From Coenobita brevimanus (Eukaryota; Arthropoda; Malacostraca; Decapoda; Coenobitidae), in NCBI GenBank assembly GCA_032717465.1, contig CM064671.1, positions 57,030,894 through 57,094,893 on the forward strand: a stretch of DNA of 64,000 nt, given 5' to 3'. Shown piece after piece: positions 59,557 through 64,000 of the stretch; the first letter of the stretch is position 1, and each line of letters opens with the position of its first letter. The notes beneath the pieces are model-generated. The model saw nothing but the letters and a program-made list of their open reading frames with translations. It was not told the origin of the DNA and made no database searches. Made by a program: the position numbers and the translations under genes.

Positions 59557-59812
59557 GACTATATAGTATGAGTGGTACAAGAAGAGTGAGGCTGAGCGAG
59601 GGCAACAACTCAGCACGTGGATGTATAGGCCTGAATGCCTGAGGCAAGGTGGTGGAAGAGTTGATGTACATCCTCACCAATTTTTGCATGCCTAGTTTGA
59701 AAATTTGGCTCTCCCTGATTTTTTGAAAAAATGACGTTTTACAACGGCACTGGGACTGAGTGCACAGTTGCGTAACATCATTTTGAAATGGCACTGGCAC
59801 AGGGCGGGTTAA

Positions 59813-62248
59813 CGCTCTAGCTGGTAATCGAACATGGAACTCCTAGGTAGGAGCCAGGTATTGTGTAGCAATACCACGACGTGATAAACGCCAAGCCACC
59901 TGAATTCTTTGAAGAATCAGATAAACTGGCTATGGGAGGATATTTTCAACCCGAGCCCTCATGATGACGTATTTCAGAGCCGTCTGGACTTTTGCTTAGC
60001 CCCATGCATCACGGCAAGCAACATAACAGTGTTACTCTATCCCAGCCAATACACAAGATTCTTCCCATATTTTTGAGAAACACACACACACACACACACA
60101 CACACAGATATAGATATAAGTAGGTAGATGGGTAGATAGATAACCTTATATATCCTAACCTTATATATCCTAATCATAAGAAGCCTACACAAAGAATGTT
60201 AGTCTGGGGGATACTGCTTTGCAAATATTTTTCTTAACTACTTATCACATTTTAAAAAATTACTTAGCTTATGTTTACATTATTTATATATGAACCGGAA
60301 ATTAAACATGATATAAGCACATTATTTTCATCAAGGCTTTTTGATCTTGCTAGTATCTTAGAATCTGGCTAGTCTGTGTGATGATCACCGGATGCTTTGT
60401 GTTCGAGTATACAGCACCACTACTCTCTTGAGGCATCCTTTCATTATACTTATGCTGTGAGATCCTTGGAGACTGGAATTTTATTTTGCTCTTTATCTCA
60501 CCTTTCTAAAAAAAAAAAAAAAAAAAATGAATCTTTCTTGGTTCAGGCCTTTAGTTCATTTATTAGAAAATTAAAGAACTCTTTATCCACGAAGTGATTA
60601 TTTCCGAGTATAGTATACTTCCTGCTTAAATGCAACATGCTTCTCTGTAGTTATCATAGTTCTTTACCGGTGTTAGTGTACAATTAGTAAACAAAGTTGA
60701 CACAGGTAAGTTCAGGGAGTAACATCACTGGGCCACCAAACGTCAGTCAGGATAATGTTATGCTGCAGAGAATAACCATGTCTTTCATACTGGAGATTAC
60801 ATCTTCACTGATTTTCACCTACCTACTCAGGAAAATACGCCGACACCAAGAATAGCAACATCCGTGAGCAAATGCATGACCCTTCCCAAAGATTGTTACC
60901 TCGCCCAGAAGGAGTCCAGCAAGGTATTGTTTGTGGTCAAGTTTCTTTGTTTCTTTGTTTGTGGGCAATAAGACGGAAAAAACGGCTGAATAAAATTATA
61001 TAAAACTTTCAGGATATGTGGATATCCTTCCTTCTCTCATCCTATTGTGCCATAGCTTTCTCATCTGCCCTTTTCTTCATTCCGTTTGCATCTCTCCACT
61101 ACCTTCACTCCATCCTTACCTCTCCCATGCATCCCTTGCCATCCACTCCCTCCCTCACCAGTTGTCCTTACTTCTTTATTTTTGTTCATCCTGTTCCTTT
61201 TTTGTACTGTATTATTTCGTCGGGCCTTTTTCTTCTTATGTGTTACGTCACCAGTTTTCCAATATCGGTTTGTGCCGTCACGTATATGTAGCAAAAATTA
61301 GGAAAATTCACTAGCAGTGAGTACGCTGCATACAAGAGTAGAAATTTTGTCGTATTCCTTGTGCAGTAGGAAGCTTAATAGTACATCTTTTTTAGTTATT
61401 AATTTTTCATATTACATCTAAAGATTCCCATGGATAATAGTAATTTCTTTTTAATAATTTACATCAGTAACAGAAAACAGGATATTTAGGTTTAATATGA
61501 TTAATAAATCGCTAAGGAATGGGTGTTATGAAATCGCCACAACTGCTTAGAATGCAACTTATTGCCACATGAGTTATACACAGTGGAGTAACTGATCAGT
61601 TTTTCTAATCTCTTCAGTATGATTAGGAATTGTTCTAACCCGAGCCTTTTACTGATCGCTCCATTTATGCGAGTGTACGTATATTACCCTAAATCACTTA
61701 TTGCATGCCGGCAGTGTGGTGTAAGAGTGATATCTTCTAACTAATGACTGTCAAACTGTTTCTCAAGCCTGCAAAATACCCTATAGGATTTACTCTGAAG
61801 CAGGATGGCATGGAGAAACTTATGCTTGTACACAGAGTGATTCTGAACTACTCCAAAAAATTTTGGGGATCAATGTCTTGTATAGTGGAATATAAACATC
61901 TATTATTCTACTCCATTTTACCTAGAATGGCTTAATTTGGGAAACTGATGACTATTTGGTTACTCTTCACATGATTCATCATCCAGACCTCCTTTCTCAC
62001 CTAAGGGCAGCAACGTCCTTGCAGCCTAAGTTTGCCCAGTTCAGTGGGCCACGCTGTCATGCACTCATCATTCCCTGACTCCATCAGATCGGCCACAAAA
62101 AAAAAAAAAAAAATTACCACCTTCAGTAGCTTTACATATACCTATCTTACATGACCTAAAATTGTCATCTCTTCAATATGGATGCTTTGATGTAAGAATA
62201 TATTTGAACCAGAATAAGGTGCTAGTAACGAACAAGTATTATGAAAAT
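59813..62248. other. No recognisable gene; microsatellite and faint tRNA-like motif
   Basis: A (CA)n run of about 13 units lies at 60080-60106. The minus strand near 59840-59820 contains TGTTCGATTACC, which resembles a tRNA TPsiC-arm promoter box and could be a SINE remnant. Poly-A lies at 60509-60527 and 62097-62113. No coding signals are supported. Confidence 0.4.
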
Positions 62249-62367
62249 GCCAATGGCCATACCACGTTGAGTACACCGCTTCCCCTCCGATCAGCGAAGT
62301 TAAGCAACGTTGGGTCTGGTTAGTACTTGGATGGGTGACCGCCTGGGAACACCAGACGCTGTTGGCA
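62249..62367 (+). rRNA. 5S rRNA-like sequence (head of the SINE, not a true gene)
   Basis: It begins GCCAATGGCCATACCACG and ends GCTGTTGGCA. The internal promoter blocks AAGTTAAGCAACGTTGGG and TAGTACTTGGATGGGTGACC are intact. There is no T-run terminator directly after the end; the sequence continues into the SINE body. It could be transcribed by RNA polymerase III, but probably as the SINE RNA. Confidence 0.8.
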
Positions 62368-62488
62368 TCCCAACGTGTCAAGTGGGGTTGGTGGAGGATT
62401 AGTGTCCCTCCCTGTAAAACAATTAACTCTAAGCCATTGGCCACCCCGTCTGGGATACATGGCGTCTGTCAATGAATGAATGAATGAA
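62249..62488 (+). mobile_element. 5S rRNA-derived SINE with LINE-like tail
   Basis: The first ~119 bases are a well-kept 5S rRNA sequence. A linker of about 65 bases follows, then GGCCACCCC...TGGGATACATGGCGTCTG (62439-62468) and an (AATG)n end. The tail blocks match the 3' tail of the RTE-like LINE copy A (27011-27042). This arrangement fits a SINE moved by the LINE machinery. Confidence 0.8.
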
Positions 62489-62489
62489 C

Positions 62490-63606
62490 GTAAATTCGTG
62501 GTATTGCCTTTTCTACTACTGAGCTATATGAAATAAACTACTAAAGAACGAAAATCTGGGCCAAGTTAAGGAGATAAGAGTACTAGTATACTATGAATTC
62601 TAGCACAACAGAATTGCCAGGTCTGAGCCAGACACTGAACATAATGACATACCAGGTACTTCATGACACTAAACACAGTTTTAGTGTCAGGATTACCAAT
62701 TTACATGTTCTGAATGTCGTCAACCATGTACATAAAGATATGGTACTAAAATCTTGTGATTAGTTATAAAGTATCATATTCCGAGCTACCGTAGCTAGAG
62801 ACATGATTGAATATTTGAATTACTGTTCACAGGGCATAATGTTAATGCCCGAGTCTAATTCAGGTGTCCGAACACTGCAGGCCGTCATCTGATTGGTAAT
62901 TGAGCACGACCTATCAGTGATAGTTGTTGTTCAGATGTTGCCCATCCATTTACGATGTTATGCACAAATACTGTCTGTCTATTGGCAGGTGCCTTAGGCT
63001 CCAGTCACGCTGCAGGTATGACTTGTCGCAAACCTGAAAATCGCGAAACCAGTCCCCGACCGCAGAGGTCTCCGAGCAGTCGTGCCACCGATCAGCTACC
63101 AGTGGTCGTCCAGTGTCCGTCCAGCATCCGTCCAGTGGGCGGCCGAACGGCTACCATGGCCAGGTACAGTCACTCATAAAAGAAAGGACCCCCTCTGCGT
63201 TAGAGGCAATAGAACTCGGGGTATTCAGTGTTGGTAACAGTGTATTTGACGTCAGCCATATGGGGGGATGAGGAGGGGTGTTTGAGAGGAGGGCGGAGTT
63301 AATCTGCACGAAACACTGCTTCAATCCACATTTCGAATCAAACATACATTATATCTGATTTGTTATGTTGTCCTTCACACAAAATTAACTTTATGCTACA
63401 AGAACAAAGAACTTTCAGGTGATAACACAATCCCATACGCGAAACATTTATGCATTAATGCCGCACACCTTCATAAATCCCACCCTCTCATTCTCACCCT
63501 CACCCACTCTCACCTTACTCTCACCTTCACTCTCTCTCACACTCTCACACTTTCAGCCTCACTCGCACTCTCACCCTAACTGTCACTGTCACTACCACTA
63601 TCAACG

Positions 63607-63647
<41 letters not shown>

Positions 63648-64000
63648 CGTTTAGCCGACGAAGCACAGTACTGCCATCACACACATGATCACACATTAAT
63701 GAGGTGTGTGGCCACCGCAGATGTGCAGTAAAACTGTCAGTCATATAAAGATAAACCTGGTTTTTAATAAGTTGATAAGGTATCACTTTAATCTATCCCA
63801 GGCATTGTTTGAAACCAGATATTGGGAAGGGAGGATTAGAAGGCACGGAGTGGTTCGTGGCAACCATGTCTGTTATCAGATTCTAAGTTGTTGGATTCTG
63901 GGTTATAAGATTCAAGATTTTATTTATAATGGCAGGCTACCTTGGTTATAGATATACCATTATAATGTATAACCACATAATACTCAGTGTAATCTATAAT
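62490..64000. other. No recognisable gene; CT microsatellite
   Basis: A (CT)n run of about 17 units lies at 63609-63643, within a CTCACC-rich stretch (63480-63600). An open frame at 62955-63179 has no recognised motif. Nothing else is supported. Confidence 0.45.
63609..63643. repeat. (CT)n microsatellite
   Basis: Uninterrupted CT units following a degenerate CTCACC/CTCTCAC repeat. Confidence 0.95.

Larger units (their letters stand above)
50170..59808 (-). mobile_element. piggyBac-like DNA transposon 2, decayed, hosting an LTR insertion
   Basis: The right end is TTAA (59809-59812), and inwards CCCGCCCTGTGCC. The proposed left end is TTAA (50166-50169) followed by CTTGCCGCATGC, which matches only partly. 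Without the 6.5-kb LTR element inserted at 50779-57307, the length is about 3.1 kb, normal for piggyBac elements. The insertion lies beyond the transposase stop, in the 3' untranslated part. The left boundary is less certain than the right. Confidence 0.6.

Noticed and set aside
59813..59905. tRNA-like box B (TGTTCGATTACC) on the minus strand
   Set aside because: No complete cloverleaf or box A could be drawn, so it is not called as a tRNA or SINE.
62249..62367. Functional 5S rRNA gene
   Set aside because: No T-run terminator follows and the sequence continues into a SINE body with a LINE-like tail.
62142..62444. 100-codon minus-strand frame
   Set aside because: It is antisense to the 5S-derived SINE.
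62955..63179. 74-codon frame with a possible small exon between TTGGCAG and CAG/GTATGA
   Set aside because: Splice-like signals alone are too common in AT-rich introns, and the translation shows no known motif.

Overview
This window is repeat-dominated nuclear DNA from an arthropod, most probably a decapod crustacean. The reasons are long AT, GT and CA microsatellites, many transposon families with diverged copies, and four exons whose residues look like a crustacean ionotropic receptor. No bacterial-style operons, CRISPR arrays or plasmid functions are present. All identifications rest on reading motifs and translations by eye; no database search was possible.

Host gene. The only likely host gene lies on the minus strand between about 35.0 and 6.3 kb. 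Exon 1 is 34971-34778 (start codon, hydrophobic leader), exon 2 is 32225-32070, exon 3 is 23308-23106, and a tentative exon 4 is 6443-6306. The junctions have GT/AG signals and the reading phases agree. The introns (about 2.6, 8.8 and 16.7 kb) are filled with mobile elements. The remaining ligand-binding and membrane part is not seen with confidence.

Mobile elements, left to right. (1) 1-5220: a decayed Ty3/gypsy-type LTR element whose integrase lies before the reverse transcriptase (RT). (2) 7504-13250: a minus-strand LTR element with two 1139-bp LTRs and a GTAAT target duplication. It carries gag, protease and an integrase zinc domain but no RT. (3) 13682-17032: a piggyBac-like transposon with TTAA ends and an almost intact transposase. 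(4) 17279-22355: a TTAA-bounded block with hairpin-rich ends, possibly another piggyBac-type element. (5) 25.1-27.05, 30.98-32.0, 38.2-42.4 and 43.8-46.8 kb, plus small remnants: one RTE-like LINE family with a conserved 3' tail. (6) 27.95-30.2 kb: a Jockey-like LINE on the minus strand, split by a 588-bp TTAA-flanked MITE. (7) 35.17-37.75 kb: a Jockey-like fragment abutting an opposed CR1/L2-like fragment. (8) 46852-47956: a hAT-like non-autonomous element. (9) 50170-59808: a decayed piggyBac-like element on the minus strand, interrupted by a young 6.5-kb gypsy-type element at 50779-57303. That element has 599-bp LTRs differing at one site, an ATAC duplication, and again the order protease-integrase-RT-RNase H.

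Other structures. A ~142-bp minisatellite at 48.77-49.18 kb carries repeated AGGTCA direct repeats spaced by four bases. A 5S rRNA-derived SINE at 62249-62488 ends in a sequence matching the tail of the resident LINE family. A second short retroposon family has three copies, one of which touches the splice donor of receptor exon 1.

Most interesting points: the integrase-before-RT gene order in two elements, with a third consistent with it; the 5S SINE with a borrowed LINE tail; the nuclear-receptor-like minisatellite; and the contrast between near-identical LTRs and several small-run frameshifts in the young element.
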